Source of the DNA: Burkholderia sp. HI2500
Lineage (GTDB): Bacteria; Pseudomonadota; Gammaproteobacteria; Burkholderiales; Burkholderiaceae
Length of the DNA: 64,000 bases
Assembly: GCF_002223055.1 (NCBI RefSeq)
Contig: NZ_NKFL01000004.1
Location: 868,001-932,000, forward strand
Reading direction: 5' to 3'
A program made the position numbers and the translations under genes. Position 1 is the stretch's first letter, and each line of letters begins with the position of its first letter. The notes under the pieces were generated by a model. That model made no database searches. It had not been told where the DNA came from and saw only the letters and a program-made list of their open reading frames with translations. Of this stretch, positions 9,081 through 19,277 are shown piece after piece.

Positions 9081-9275
9081 ATGAAAGCCCTGATCGAATC
9101 GAGCCTGTACCACCCGTCCCTCGTGTTGCCGCTTGCCGCGCTGACGCAGTTGATGGTCGAGCGCGATTTCAATCTCGGTCAGGTCGGGCTGATCGTCGCG
9201 GCGCGCGGTGCGCAGGCCGCCGTGTCGCGCTCGCGAGCGCTGATTTTCTGCCGCCACTGCGAAGCGCAGGCATGA
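9081..9275 (+). CDS. small conserved-looking hypothetical protein
   Basis: 64-aa reading frame MKALIESSLYHPSLVLPLAALTQLM... with GGAG 7 nt upstream of the ATG. It has a hydrophobic N-terminal half and a CRHCEAQ end. A TAGAAT -10-like hexamer lies at about 9036 and a good intrinsic terminator follows (9348-9372), so it may be a stand-alone transcript. I do not recognise the family. Confidence 0.5.
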   Translation: MKALIESSLYHPSLVLPLAALTQLMVERDFNLGQVGLIVAARGAQAAVSRSRALIFCRHCEAQA

Positions 9276-9297
9276 GCGCACCGGCGTCGAATGGATG

Positions 9298-9330
9298 AAA
9301 AAAAGCCCGGCCGGCGCAAGCCGGTCGGGC
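9298..9330 (-). terminator. intrinsic terminator for the MHS transporter gene
   Basis: Stem GCCCGGCCGG/CCGGTCGGGC (9305-9314 with 9321-9330). Read on the minus strand it is followed by a run of seven Us (9304-9298). Confidence 0.85.
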
Positions 9331-9347
9331 GGATCGGGTTCGATCGG

Positions 9348-9372
9348 GCCCCGGCTTCGGCCGGGGCTTTTT
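9348..9372 (+). terminator. intrinsic terminator for the small gene upstream
   Basis: Perfect 8-bp stem GCCCCGGC-TTCG-GCCGGGGC followed by TTTTT. Together with the preceding minus-strand hairpin it separates the two convergent transcripts. Confidence 0.82.
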
Positions 9373-9384
9373 CATGGGTGACGC

Positions 9385-10872
9385 TCAGGCGCGTGCCGGC
9401 GACCCGACGCTGTAGATATCCGCTTCGTCGTCCTCGCGCATCTGGCGCACGAGCTGGTGGGCTTCGCGGCGCGACGCGACGGCCGGCGGCGAGCCCTTGA
9501 GCGGCTGGCGCGCGGTTTCGGCGAGCGCGACGACCGACACGATGCCGATCACGGCGGCGCCCATCATGTAGTACGCGGGCATCATCAGGTTGTGCGTGAC
9601 GTCGACCAGCCAGGCGGTCACGAGCGGCGTCGTGCCGCCGAACAGCGACACCGACACGTTGAAGCCGATCGCGAGCGCGCCGTAGCGGATCTCGGTCGGG
9701 AACAGCGCCGGCAGCGCCGACGGCATCACGCCGGTAAAGCACGACAGCAGCACGCCGAGGATCAGCAGGCCGCCGAACACCGACGCCGTGGTGCCCGCAT
9801 GGATCAGCATCATCGACGGGATCGACAGCGCGAGCAGGCCGACGCAGCCGGCGAGCATCACGGGCTTGCGGCCGACCTTGTCCGACAGGCGGCCGGCGGC
9901 GAGCGTCAGCGGCATCATCAGCACCATCACGATCAGCACGAGCACGAGGCTATGCGATTCGTCGAAGTGCAGCGTCGACGACATGAAGCTCGGCAGGTAC
10001 GACAGCACCATGTAGTCGGTCACGTTGAAGATCAGCACGAGGCCGACGCACAGCAGCAGGGCGCGCCAGTTGCGCATCAGCGTTTCGCGGAAGCGCGCCT
10101 TCGGCACGGCCTTGTCCTGCGCTTCGCGCTCTTCGGCCTGGCGCTTGAACGCGGGCGTTTCCTCGAGCCGCATCCGGATGTAGAGGCCGATCAGGCCGAG
10201 CGGGCCGGCGATCAGGAACGGCACGCGCCAGCCCCACGACAGCAGCGCTTCCTGCGACAGCGACGCGGTGAGCAGCGCGACGACGCCCGCGCCCATCACG
10301 TAACCGATCAGCGTGCCGAACTCGAGGAAGCTGCCCATGAAGCCGCGGCGCTTGTCGGTCGAGAATTCGGCGATGAAGGTGGCGGCGCCGCCGTACTCGC
10401 CGCCGGTCGAGAAGCCCTGCACGAGGCGGGCGACGAGCAGCAGCACGGGCGCCATGATGCCGATCGACGCGTAGCTGGGGATCAGGCCGATCGCGAACGT
10501 GCCGACGGCCATCATGATCATCGTGGCGGCGAGCACGCGCTGGCGGCCGATGCGGTCGCCGAGCGGGCCGAACACCATGCCGCCGAGCGGGCGCACGAGG
10601 AACGCGGCCGCGAACGTGCCGAAGGTCGCGAGCAGCTGCGCGGACGGGCTGCTGGACGGGAAGAACACCTTGCCGAGCGTGACGGCGATGTAGCTGTAGA
10701 CGCCGAAGTCGAACCATTCCATCGCGTTGCCGATGGCCATGGCGCTGACGGCGCGCTTGAGGAGGCTCTGGTCGACGACGGTGATGTCGTCCGCGACGAG
10801 CGGGGCTTCGCCGGACGACGAAGCGGTGGAAGAAGCAGCGGTCGGGCTGACGTGTGTTGCGGTCAAGGTCAT
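9385..10872 (-). CDS. MHS-family (ProP-like) proton symporter
   Basis: 495-aa major facilitator protein with about 12 membrane segments. The metabolite:H+ symporter signature is clear: GNAMEWFDFGVYSYIAV in TM1, the loop 2-3 motif GPLGDRIGRQRVL, and LVQGFSTGGEYGGAATFIAE in TM4, which is typical of ProP/KgtP-type carriers for betaine, proline or dicarboxylates. ATG 10872 (MTLTATHVSP) is chosen because AGGAG lies 5 nt upstream; a longer in-frame extension to 11265 has no ribosome site and looks untranslated. The substrate cannot be set from sequence alone. Confidence 0.93.
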   Translation of the reverse strand: MTLTATHVSPTAASSTASSSGEAPLVADDITVVDQSLLKRAVSAMAIGNAMEWFDFGVYSYIAVTLGKVFFPSSSPSAQLLATFGTFAAAFLVRPLGGMVFGPLGDRIGRQRVLAATMIMMAVGTFAIGLIPSYASIGIMAPVLLLVARLVQGFSTGGEYGGAATFIAEFSTDKRRGFMGSFLEFGTLIGYVMGAGVVALLTASLSQEALLSWGWRVPFLIAGPLGLIGLYIRMRLEETPAFKRQAEEREAQDKAVPKARFRETLMRNWRALLLCVGLVLIFNVTDYMVLSYLPSFMSSTLHFDESHSLVLVLIVMVLMMPLTLAAGRLSDKVGRKPVMLAGCVGLLALSIPSMMLIHAGTTASVFGGLLILGVLLSCFTGVMPSALPALFPTEIRYGALAIGFNVSVSLFGGTTPLVTAWLVDVTHNLMMPAYYMMGAAVIGIVSVVALAETARQPLKGSPPAVASRREAHQLVRQMREDDEADIYSVGSPARA

Positions 10873-11744
<872 letters not shown>

Positions 11745-11778
11745 GCGCGGCCGCGGCGCGTGCCGCCGGCCGCCTGCT

Positions 11779-12513
11779 TCAAGCCGCTTCGGCGGCGCCC
11801 GTGTCGGCGGACGTGCGCCACACGCAGGTGCCCTTGACCGACTTGTCGAGTTCGTCGAGCTGCGCCTGGTGCGCGGCGAGTTCGTCGTCGCTCGCGGTCA
11901 CCACGGCCAGGTCGAGCGCGGCGAGCGACACGCGCTGGCCGTTGCCCGCGCCGCCGTCGGCGCCCACGTCGTCGAGCATGTCGATCACGAGGCTGTCCTG
12001 GCCGCGCGTCATCGCCAGATACACCTCGGCGAGCAGCTCCGAGTCGAGCAGTGCGCCGTGCAGCGTACGGTGCGCGTTGCTGATGCCGAAGCGGTCGCAC
12101 AGCGCGTCGAGCGAGTTGCGCTTGCCGGGGAACATCTGCTTGGCCTGCACCAGCGTGTCGATCACGCCGCCGCAATGCTCGGTGAACGGCGGCAGGCCGA
12201 GCCGCGCGAATTCCGCGTCGAGGAAGCCAAGGTCGAACGGCGCGTTGTGGATGATCAGCTCGGCATCCTTCACGAAGTCGAGGATCTGGTGGGCGACTTC
12301 CGCGAATTTCGGCTTGTCGCTCAAGAATTCGGTCGTGAGCCCGTGCACCGCCAGTGCGCCCGGATCGCTGTCGCGCTCCGGGTTCACGTAGAAGTGCAGG
12401 TTGTTGCCGGTGAGCCGCCGGTTCAGCAGCTCGACGCAGCCGATTTCGATGAGGCGGTCGCCCGTGCGGGCGTTCAGGCCGGTGGTTTCGGTATCGAGAA
12501 TGATCTGGCGCAT
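11779..12513 (-). CDS. dnaQ: DNA polymerase III epsilon subunit (3'-5' proofreading exonuclease)
   Basis: 244-aa DEDDh exonuclease that proofreads for the replicative polymerase. Exo I is DTETTGL (D7, E9), Exo II is IIHNAPFDLGFLD with the DLGF core, and Exo III is HRTLHGALLDSELL, with the catalytic His and Asp. The C-terminus carries the usual flexible tail used to bind the alpha subunit. It is next to rnhA on the same strand, 38 bp downstream, an arrangement shared with many proteobacteria. Confidence 0.97.
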   Translation of the reverse strand: MRQIILDTETTGLNARTGDRLIEIGCVELLNRRLTGNNLHFYVNPERDSDPGALAVHGLTTEFLSDKPKFAEVAHQILDFVKDAELIIHNAPFDLGFLDAEFARLGLPPFTEHCGGVIDTLVQAKQMFPGKRNSLDALCDRFGISNAHRTLHGALLDSELLAEVYLAMTRGQDSLVIDMLDDVGADGGAGNGQRVSLAALDLAVVTASDDELAAHQAQLDELDKSVKGTCVWRTSADTGAAEAA

Positions 12514-12551
12514 GTCGGGAAAAACAAAAGAAACAGGGGGGCGGCCCGCGT

Positions 12552-12995
12552 TCAGGCCGTGAGCGATTCGACGCCGCGATTCGCGAGTGCGTCCGCGCGC
12601 TCATTTTCGGGATGACCCGCGTGGCCCTTGACCCAGCGCCACTCGACCTCGTGCTGCGCGACGAGCGCGTCGAGCCGCTTCCACAGGTCGGCGTTCTTCA
12701 CCGGCGTCTTCGCCGCGGTGACCCAGCCTTTCTTCTTCCAGCCGTGGATCCACTCGCTGATGCCTTTCTGCACGTATTGCGAGTCGGTGTGCACGATCAC
12801 CTGGCACGGCCGCTTCAGCGCTTCGAGCGCGGCGATCACGCCCATCAGCTCCATGCGGTTGTTGGTCGTGTTGGGCTCGCCGCCGAACAGCTCCTTCTCC
12901 TTGTCGCCGTAGCGCATCAGTGCGCCCCAGCCGCCGGGGCCGGGGTTGCCCTTGCAGGCACCGTCGGTATAGATGTCGATGGTATCGGTAGTCAT
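12552..12995 (-). CDS. rnhA: ribonuclease HI
   Basis: 147-aa RNase H type 1, removing RNA from RNA:DNA hybrids in the cytoplasm. Catalytic acidic residues are seen in [18 protein letters not shown] (D10), [10 protein letters not shown] (E48), VHTDSQYV (D70) and the C-terminal [10 protein letters not shown] (D134 region). The ATG at 12995 overlaps the stop of the methyltransferase gene (ATGA), so the two are coupled. The length matches the family (about 150 aa). Confidence 0.97.
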   Translation of the reverse strand: MTTDTIDIYTDGACKGNPGPGGWGALMRYGDKEKELFGGEPNTTNNRMELMGVIAALEALKRPCQVIVHTDSQYVQKGISEWIHGWKKKGWVTAAKTPVKNADLWKRLDALVAQHEVEWRWVKGHAGHPENERADALANRGVESLTA

Positions 12996-13804
12996 GAATG
13001 TTCTTGATGGGTGGTCGGGGAGGCCGCCGGCGTCAGGCCCGGTGCGAGCACGGGCTTCTTCATCCGGATCTGGCCGACGAGGCGCATGCCGCGCACGCGC
13101 TTGACGGCCGTCACCATGTAGACGGCGCCGAAGATCGGCCACCAGCGGTCGCCGGCGGCTTCCATGAAGCCGTAGCGGGCCAGCCACTTGTCGGTGACGA
13201 GCGGCGGCCGGTAGCAGCCGAAGCGGCCGCGTTCGAGGTCGAAGCCGAGCAGCTTGATCCAGTCCTTGAGCCGGGTGAACGCGATCTGGTCGCGCGTGGC
13301 CGGCACGAACGGGCGGTTCGCCATGCGACCGAACGATTGCCGCATGCCCCACAGGCTGAGCGAATTGAAGCCGGTGATCACGAGCTGGCCTTCCGGCATC
13401 AGCACGCGCTCGGCCTCGCGCAGCAGCCGGTGCGGATCGGACGTGAATTCGAGCGTGTGCGGCATCACGATCAGGTCGACGCTCTGCGACTCGAACGGCA
13501 GGTCGAGCAGGTCGCACCAGGTCGTGCTGCGGCCGTCGGGCGCGTGCTCGGGCGCATGCGCTTCGCGCGCCCACGGATACTGGTATGGCGCGCTCGCGCC
13601 GCTCGCCGGATCGAGCACGAGGCCGCGATACGGCATGCGGTTCTCGCGCAGCGCGTCGAGCTGCGGCAGGCCGAGTTGCAGCGCGTGGAACCCGAAGACG
13701 TCGGACACGATCCGGTCGAGCTGCGCCTGTTCCCAGCCCAGCACGTAGCGGCCGGGTGGTGAGTCGGTCCAGGCGGGCCAGTCTATAATTTGGCGATCGG
13801 ACAT
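12992..13804 (-). CDS. class I SAM-dependent methyltransferase
   Basis: 270-aa protein of the methyltransferase group encoded beside rnhA and gloB in many beta- and gammaproteobacteria. The SAM-binding strand normally GxGxG is degenerate here ([14 protein letters not shown]). The acidic [23 protein letters not shown] segment and the [15 protein letters not shown] post-motif strand fit the Rossmann methyltransferase fold. The target is unknown. Start ATG 13804 is only 18 bp from the gloB ATG on the other strand, so both share one control region. Confidence 0.86.
   Translation of the reverse strand: MSDRQIIDWPAWTDSPPGRYVLGWEQAQLDRIVSDVFGFHALQLGLPQLDALRENRMPYRGLVLDPASGASAPYQYPWAREAHAPEHAPDGRSTTWCDLLDLPFESQSVDLIVMPHTLEFTSDPHRLLREAERVLMPEGQLVITGFNSLSLWGMRQSFGRMANRPFVPATRDQIAFTRLKDWIKLLGFDLERGRFGCYRPPLVTDKWLARYGFMEAAGDRWWPIFGAVYMVTAVKRVRGMRLVGQIRMKKPVLAPGLTPAASPTTHQEHS
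13784..13789 (+). promoter_or_regulatory. TATAAT -10 element between the methyltransferase gene and gloB
   Basis: A perfect TATAAT about 34 bp before the gloB ATG. The -35 region (GAGTCG at 17-bp spacing) is weak, so activation or an alternative spacing is possible. It lies inside the first codons of the divergent methyltransferase gene. Confidence 0.5.
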
Positions 13805-13822
13805 AACGATGATTGCGCGCCC

Positions 13823-14629
13823 ATGAACGAGCTGGAATACATGCCGGTTCCGGCATTCGATGACAACTATATCTGGCTCGTCTCGGACGGCCGCGATGCG
13901 ATTGCCGTCGATCCGGGGGAAGCCGCGCCGGTGCGCCGGGTTCTAGCCGAACGAGGCTGGCGGTTGACCGCTATTTTACTCACGCACCATCACGCCGACC
14001 ACGTCGGCGGTGTCGCGGCCCTGCGCGATAGCCAACCGGACGATGTTCCGCTCGTCGTTTACGGCCCCGCGGCCGAGGCGATCGGCGTGGTCACGCGGCC
14101 GCTTTCGGGCGGCGCACGCGTGACGCTCGACGCACCCGCCGCCACGTTCGACGTGCTCGACGTGCCGGGCCATACGCGCGGCCACATCGCCTATTTCCAG
14201 GCGGCCGGGCCGGGCAACGCGGCGCCGCACGTGTTCTGCGGCGACACGCTGTTCTCGTGCGGTTGCGGGCGCCTGTTCGAGGGCACGCCCGCGCAGATGC
14301 TCGCGTCGCTCGACGCGCTCGCGGCGTTGCCGGGCGACACCCACGTGCATTGCGCACACGAATACACGCTGTCCAACATCCGCTTCGCGCTCGCGTGCGA
14401 ACCCGGCAACGCGGCGCTCGCCACGTGGCGCGACGACGCCCAGGCGCTGCGCGCGCGCGGCGTGCCGACACTGCCCACTACGATCGCGCATGAGCGTGCC
14501 GTTAACCCGTTCATGCGGGCGGACAGCGAGGCGATCCGCGCGACGCTCGAAGCGGAACTGCATGAAACGGTGCCGGATCGTCTGACGGCGTTCACGCTGA
14601 TGCGCGAGTGGAAAAACCGGTTCCGATGA
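13823..14629 (+). CDS. gloB: hydroxyacylglutathione hydrolase (glyoxalase II)
   Basis: 268-aa metallo-beta-lactamase fold enzyme that hydrolyses S-lactoylglutathione, the last step of methylglyoxal detoxification. The binuclear metal site is intact: [10 protein letters not shown] (about residues 53-62), [10 protein letters not shown] (about 113-122), [13 protein letters not shown] (about 139-151) and HCAHEYT near 175. ATG 13823 gives the standard N-terminus [18 protein letters not shown]; a start at 13790 would add 11 unlikely residues. mltD follows on the same strand after 151 bp and has its own promoter. Confidence 0.97.
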   Translation: MNELEYMPVPAFDDNYIWLVSDGRDAIAVDPGEAAPVRRVLAERGWRLTAILLTHHHADHVGGVAALRDSQPDDVPLVVYGPAAEAIGVVTRPLSGGARVTLDAPAATFDVLDVPGHTRGHIAYFQAAGPGNAAPHVFCGDTLFSCGCGRLFEGTPAQMLASLDALAALPGDTHVHCAHEYTLSNIRFALACEPGNAALATWRDDAQALRARGVPTLPTTIAHERAVNPFMRADSEAIRATLEAELHETVPDRLTAFTLMREWKNRFR

Positions 14630-14714
14630 TGATTTTCGGAGGACTCCAAAGCTCAAGCGGAGTCTGTAAAAATTGCTCCAAATGTAGGATTTCGCTGAGT
14701 TTTCGGTGTTTTTA

Positions 14715-14743
14715 TTGACGTGAAGCACGCACTTCCGTAGTAT
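14715..14743 (+). promoter_or_regulatory. sigma70-type promoter for mltD
   Basis: TTGACG (14715-14720), a 17-bp spacer and TAGTAT (14738-14743), about 40 bp ahead of the mltD ATG. Confidence 0.7.
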
Positions 14744-14780
14744 CGCCTGCAATTTCCAGCCGTCGGAAGCAGAGATTTTC

Positions 14781-16355
14781 ATGCGACTTATATTGAGTGC
14801 GATGGTGGTTCTGCTGCTCGCCGCTTGTGCGAGCCAGGCCCCTGTCGCCAACAACGCCGCCGATTCGCAGGCGACGTCCACCTACCTCCGCAAATCAGCC
14901 ACCGCCAAAGAAACGGTCGACGTCGACAAGCAATCCGTCGGCGACCTGACCAGTGCGGATTCCGATCTCTGGGGTCGCATCCGCCGCGGTTTCCAGATGC
15001 CCGACCTGCAGACCGACCTCGTCGACATGCAGACTACGTGGTACACGCAGCGCCCGGACTACGTGCAGCGCATGACCGAGCGCTCGCAGAAGTACCTGTA
15101 CCACATCGTCGAGGAACTCGAGGCGCGTCACATGCCGACCGAGCTCGCGCTGCTGCCGTTCATCGAGTCCGCGTACAACCCGCAGGCGCTGTCGGTCGCG
15201 AAGGCGGCCGGCATGTGGCAGTTCATGCCCGGCACGGGCCGCACGTACAACCTGAAGCGCAACATGTGGCAGGACGAGCGCCGTGACGTGCTCGCGTCGA
15301 CGAGCGCCGCGCTCGACTACCTGTCGCGCCTGCATGACATGTTCGGCGACTGGTATCTCGCGCTGGCCGCGTACAACTGGGGCGAGGGCAACGTGCAGCG
15401 CGCGATCGCGCGCAACCAGGCGGCCGGCCTGCCGACCGACTACCTGAACCTGCGGATGCCGAACGAGACGCGCAACTACGTGCCGAAGCTGCAGGCGGTG
15501 AAGAACATCATCGCGAATCCGCAGCAGTACGGCCTTGCGCTGCCGGACATCCCGAACCACCCGTATTTCGTGACGGTCACGACGTCGCGCGACATCGACG
15601 TGGCGGTGGCGGCGAAGCTCGCGAACCTGTCGCTCGACGAATTCCGCTCGCTGAACCCGTCGTTCTCGAAGCCGGTGATCCTCGGCGCGACCGAGCCGCA
15701 GATCCTGCTGCCGTTCGACAACGCGTCGGCGTTCGAGAAGAACCTGAAGGCGTACAACGGCCAGCTGTCGTCGTGGACCACCTATACGGTCAGCGAGCGG
15801 GCGCGGCCGGCCGCGATCGCCGAGAAGATCGGCGTGGACGCCGATACGCTGATGTCGATCAACAAGATTCCGGCCGGCATGCGCCTGAAGCCGGGCTCGA
15901 CGATCGTCGTGCCGCGCGGCGATGACGACGACGAGGACATCAGCGCCGACGTCGCCGAAAACGGCGCGCTCGCGATGGAACCCGACGTACCCGACACGCG
16001 CAAGATGCTGATCCGCGTGCGCCGCAAGCAGTCGATGGCGGCGCTCGCCGGCCGCTACGGCGTGTCGGTCGGCCAGCTCAAGGCGTGGAACCGTACGCAC
16101 CGCGATCTCGTGATGCCGGGCCAGGCGCTCGTGCTGCACGTGCCGGTCGGCCGTTCGGTACCGGCGGAACCCGGTCCGGAGCGGATCGCGACGTCGGCCG
16201 GCGGGGCGCACATCGAGCGTGCGAGCCTGGCGGTGGGCGGCAAGTCGCACGGCGCGAAGCGCGGCGCGGCGAAGCCGGCGGCCAAATCGGCGAAGGCGGC
16301 CCCCGCGAAAGCGGCACCGGCCAAGGCCGCCGCGCACAAGGGCAAGAAGAAGTAA
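14781..16355 (+). CDS. mltD: membrane-bound lytic murein transglycosylase D
   Basis: 524-aa outer-membrane lipoprotein that cleaves peptidoglycan glycan strands with anhydro-muropeptide formation. The lipobox is LLAAC (C16). The SLT domain runs about residues 95-240, with the catalytic glutamate at E129 in LPFIESAYNP, then AAGMWQFMPGTGR and LALAAYNWGEGNV. Two LysM peptidoglycan-binding domains follow (about 335-380 and 405-450). The end is a low-complexity Ala/Lys tail (KAAPAKAAPAKAA) not typical of the E. coli protein. An intrinsic terminator lies about 70 bp beyond the stop. Confidence 0.96.
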   Translation: MRLILSAMVVLLLAACASQAPVANNAADSQATSTYLRKSATAKETVDVDKQSVGDLTSADSDLWGRIRRGFQMPDLQTDLVDMQTTWYTQRPDYVQRMTERSQKYLYHIVEELEARHMPTELALLPFIESAYNPQALSVAKAAGMWQFMPGTGRTYNLKRNMWQDERRDVLASTSAALDYLSRLHDMFGDWYLALAAYNWGEGNVQRAIARNQAAGLPTDYLNLRMPNETRNYVPKLQAVKNIIANPQQYGLALPDIPNHPYFVTVTTSRDIDVAVAAKLANLSLDEFRSLNPSFSKPVILGATEPQILLPFDNASAFEKNLKAYNGQLSSWTTYTVSERARPAAIAEKIGVDADTLMSINKIPAGMRLKPGSTIVVPRGDDDDEDISADVAENGALAMEPDVPDTRKMLIRVRRKQSMAALAGRYGVSVGQLKAWNRTHRDLVMPGQALVLHVPVGRSVPAEPGPERIATSAGGAHIERASLAVGGKSHGAKRGAAKPAAKSAKAAPAKAAPAKAAAHKGKKK

Positions 16356-16426
16356 CGCCGTCGCGCGCGCATCGTGCGGCCGGCCCGGTTCGCGCGGTTG
16401 CGGTATCATCCGACGAAATGCAAGAA

Positions 16427-16455
16427 ACGCCGTCACCGAGGTGACGGCGTTTTTG
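16427..16455 (+). terminator. intrinsic terminator after mltD
   Basis: Stem ACGCCGTCAC-CGAG-GTGACGGCGT followed by TTTTG. Confidence 0.88.
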
Positions 16456-16511
16456 TTTGTGCGCGGCGCGGGGGCGCTGCTTCGCAGGTCTTCATATAAG
16501 AAGGGGAAGAG

Positions 16512-17729
16512 ATGTCGTCGGTGCAGGTGAGGGTACTCGCGCTGTTTTCGGTCGGGTATTTCGTGTCGTACGTGTTTCGCGGCGTCAATCTGGGCTTCGC
16601 GCCGTTCGTCACGCAGGAGCTCGGGTTGTCGGCCGCCGATCTCGGCCTGCTCACCAGTCTCTATTTCCTCGGCTTCGCGGGCGCGCAGATCCCGGCGGGC
16701 GTGATGCTCGACCACTTCGGCCCGCGCCGCGTGACGGCCGGCATGCTGCTGTTCGCGGCCGCCGGCGCGGCCGTGTTCGGCGCCGCGCACAGCCTCGGCA
16801 CGATGATGGTCGGCCGGCTGCTGATCGGCGTTGGCGTCTCGGTGTGTCTCGGCGCGGCGTTCAAGGCGCTCGCGCAGCATTTCCCGGTCGGCCGGCTGCC
16901 GCTCGTCAACGGCCTCGTGATGGCCGTGGGCGGCCTGGGCGGCGTGATGGTCGGCTCGCCGCTGACCTGGCTGCTCGGCTGGACGAGCTGGCGCGCGATC
17001 TGTTTCGGCCTCGCGGTGCTGACGGTGATCGTCGCGGCGTCGATCGGCCTCGGTGCACCGGAAGCGCAGCAGGTGCGCCACCAGGGCGGGCTCGTCAGCC
17101 AGTTCAAGGGCACGTGGCATATCCTGAGCAGCCGCGCGTTCTGGAAGATTTCGTCGTTCTCCGTCGTCACGCAGGGCGTGTTCTACGCGATGCAGTCGCT
17201 GTGGGTCGGGCCGTACCTGCGCGACGTCGCGGGGTTCGATGCGCCGCATGCCGCGCGCCTCGTGTCGGTGCTCGGCTTCGCGATGATGGCCGGCTGCGTC
17301 GGCTTCGGCGCCGCGGCGCGGGTGCTCGAGCGGCGCGGCGTGTCCGTGTACGCATTCTGCGGCGTCGGCATGGCGCTGTTCGTCGCGACGCAGGCCGCGA
17401 TCGTCGCGCGCGTGCCGTTGCCGCCGGCCGTGCTGTGGGCCGCCTACGGGATGTTCGGCGGCGTCGGCATCCTGACCTACGCGGTGATGGCCGGGCATTT
17501 TCCCGCTCACCTGATCGGCCGCGCGAACACGACGCTCACGCTCGTGATTTTCCTGCTGATCTTTGCGTTCCAGATCGGGGTCGGCGCGGTGCTGTCGCAC
17601 TGGCCGGCGGTCGACGGCCGCTATCCGGCCGCCGCGCACTTCGCCGCTTGGGGTGTGCTGCTCGCGCTGCAGCTCGCGAGCGCGGTCTGGTACGTCTGGC
17701 CCGCGCGCGGCGCTGGTCAAGCGCACTGA
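16512..17729 (+). CDS. MFS transporter
   Basis: 405-aa major facilitator protein with about 12 hydrophobic segments. The cytoplasmic loop 2-3 motif is DHFGPRRVTAG, TM4 carries GRLLIGVGVSVCLGAAFKALAQHFP, and the central loop lies around residues 190-210. AAGGGGAAG lies 5 nt before the ATG at 16512. It resembles hexuronate- or nitrate-type and drug-type carriers only at the superfamily level, so I give no substrate. Confidence 0.9.
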   Translation: MSSVQVRVLALFSVGYFVSYVFRGVNLGFAPFVTQELGLSAADLGLLTSLYFLGFAGAQIPAGVMLDHFGPRRVTAGMLLFAAAGAAVFGAAHSLGTMMVGRLLIGVGVSVCLGAAFKALAQHFPVGRLPLVNGLVMAVGGLGGVMVGSPLTWLLGWTSWRAICFGLAVLTVIVAASIGLGAPEAQQVRHQGGLVSQFKGTWHILSSRAFWKISSFSVVTQGVFYAMQSLWVGPYLRDVAGFDAPHAARLVSVLGFAMMAGCVGFGAAARVLERRGVSVYAFCGVGMALFVATQAAIVARVPLPPAVLWAAYGMFGGVGILTYAVMAGHFPAHLIGRANTTLTLVIFLLIFAFQIGVGAVLSHWPAVDGRYPAAAHFAAWGVLLALQLASAVWYVWPARGAGQAH

Positions 17730-18094
17730 TCCGGCGGTACGCTGGCGGGTAGGGCGGCCGCGTAAACGGGGCCGCAGCGCGATGCGCCGCGTCGCCGGAC
17801 GCGGCGCGCGCATGATCGGACGGCCATATCAATTGAAGATAGGGCCATTTTCAGGCTATAATTTGAAAGTTTGTGCTGATCAACCTCGCACCCTAGCGCC
17901 TACCTCATTCATCCCGTTCATCCGCCGCACGCCGCCTGCCGGGCGATGCCGCGAAGCCTCGTGCGCCACGCGCCGGGTTCGCGTCTCGACAACGCAGGTC
18001 GCGTCCAGCAAGCGACCACGCGCGCCCACGCAGCGCGGCGCTCGCGCGGCAGGGTAAACAGGTCGGCAGCAGGGTGTTCCCCAAGGAGCCTCCC
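17730..18094. other. 365-bp non-coding stretch upstream of carA
   Basis: Contains the probable carA promoter at 17833-17862, leaving an untranslated leader of about 225 nt. A leader this long in front of a pyrimidine/arginine gene could hold a control element, but I see no clear terminator/antiterminator pair or known riboswitch fold by eye. Frames running through it look like noise. Confidence 0.55.
17833..17862 (+). promoter_or_regulatory. sigma70 promoter for carA
   Basis: TTGAAG (17833-17838), an 18-bp spacer and TATAAT (17857-17862). The local sequence is markedly AT-richer than the surroundings. Confidence 0.72.
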
Positions 18095-19240
18095 GTGTTG
18101 CCGTCTTTTACTCCCGCCTTGCTTGCACTCGCCGACGGCACGGTCTTTCGTGGTTATTCGATCGGGGCCGAAGGCCACACGATCGGCGAAGTCGTGTTCA
18201 ATACCGCGATCACCGGCTATCAGGAAATCCTGACTGACCCGAGCTACTCGCGCCAGATCGTCACGCTCACCTATCCGCATATCGGCAACGTCGGCGTCAA
18301 CGCCGAAGACGTCGAAGCCACGAAAGTCCATGCCGCCGGCCTGATCATCCGTGATCTGCCGTCGCTCGCATCGAACTTCCGCATGGACCGCACGCTCGGC
18401 GATTACCTGCGCGACGAAGGCGTCGTCGCGATCGCCGGCATCGACACCCGCAAGCTGACCCGTATCCTGCGCGACAAGGGCGCGCAGAACGGCTGCATCC
18501 TGACGGGCTCGGACGACGAAGCGAAGGCGATCGAGCTCGCGCGCTCGTTCCCGGGTCTCGCGGGCATGGATCTCGCGAAGGTCGTGTCGACCACGAAGCC
18601 GTTCGAGTGGAAGCAGACCGAATGGCGCCTCGAAGGCGGCTACGGCATGCAGGAAGCGCCGAAGTACCGCGTCGTCGCGTACGATTTCGGCGTCAAGTAC
18701 AACATCCTGCGCATGCTCGCGGAGCGCGGCTGCCACGTGACGGTGCTGCCGGCACAGGCGAGCGCGGAAGATGCGCTCGCGCTGAATCCGGACGGCGTGT
18801 TCCTGTCGAACGGCCCCGGCGATCCGGAGCCGTGCGACTACGCGATCGCGGCCACGAAGCAGTTCATCGAGCGCGGCGTGCCGACCTTCGGCATCTGCCT
18901 GGGTCACCAGATCATGGGCCTCGCGGTCGGCGCGAAGACGCTGAAGATGAAGACGGGCCACCACGGCGCGAACCACCCGGTGAAGGATCTCGGCGACGGT
19001 CGCGTGGTGATCACGTCGCAGAACCACGGCTTCGCGGTCGATGCGGATTCGCTGCCGGCCAATGCGCGCGTGACGCACGTGTCGCTGTTCGACGGCACGC
19101 TGCAGGGCTTCGAGCTGACCGACAAGCCGGCATTCTGCTTCCAGGGCCACCCGGAAGCGTCGCCCGGCCCGCACGACATCGGCTACCTGTTCGACCGTTT
19201 CACCGCGCTGATGGACGCGGCGAAGCAGCGCAACGCCTGA
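18095..19240 (+). CDS. carA: carbamoyl-phosphate synthase, small (glutaminase) subunit
   Basis: 381-aa glutamine amidotransferase that feeds ammonia to CarB for carbamoyl phosphate, the common precursor of pyrimidines and arginine. The N-terminal CPSase domain is followed by a class I glutaminase with nucleophile C268 in FGICLGHQ and the His/Glu pair in [11 protein letters not shown]. Start: GTG 18095 ([15 protein letters not shown]), 6 nt after AAGGAG; a TTG one codon later is the only close rival. The LysE-type gene follows after 37 bp and then carB. Confidence 0.97.
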   Translation: MLPSFTPALLALADGTVFRGYSIGAEGHTIGEVVFNTAITGYQEILTDPSYSRQIVTLTYPHIGNVGVNAEDVEATKVHAAGLIIRDLPSLASNFRMDRTLGDYLRDEGVVAIAGIDTRKLTRILRDKGAQNGCILTGSDDEAKAIELARSFPGLAGMDLAKVVSTTKPFEWKQTEWRLEGGYGMQEAPKYRVVAYDFGVKYNILRMLAERGCHVTVLPAQASAEDALALNPDGVFLSNGPGDPEPCDYAIAATKQFIERGVPTFGICLGHQIMGLAVGAKTLKMKTGHHGANHPVKDLGDGRVVITSQNHGFAVDADSLPANARVTHVSLFDGTLQGFELTDKPAFCFQGHPEASPGPHDIGYLFDRFTALMDAAKQRNA

Positions 19241-19277
19241 CGTCAACGACGCAACCGAAGAACGGGAGATTCGCATC

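Noticed and set aside
14895..17813. Minus-strand frame of 972 codons opposite mltD and the MFS gene
   Set aside because: Shadow frame of two real genes; composition is dominated by Arg, His and Ala with no recognisable fold.
17730..18094. A riboswitch or PyrR-type attenuator in the carA leader
   Set aside because: The leader is long enough, but I could not find a consistent terminator/antiterminator pair with a U-run, so I do not claim one.
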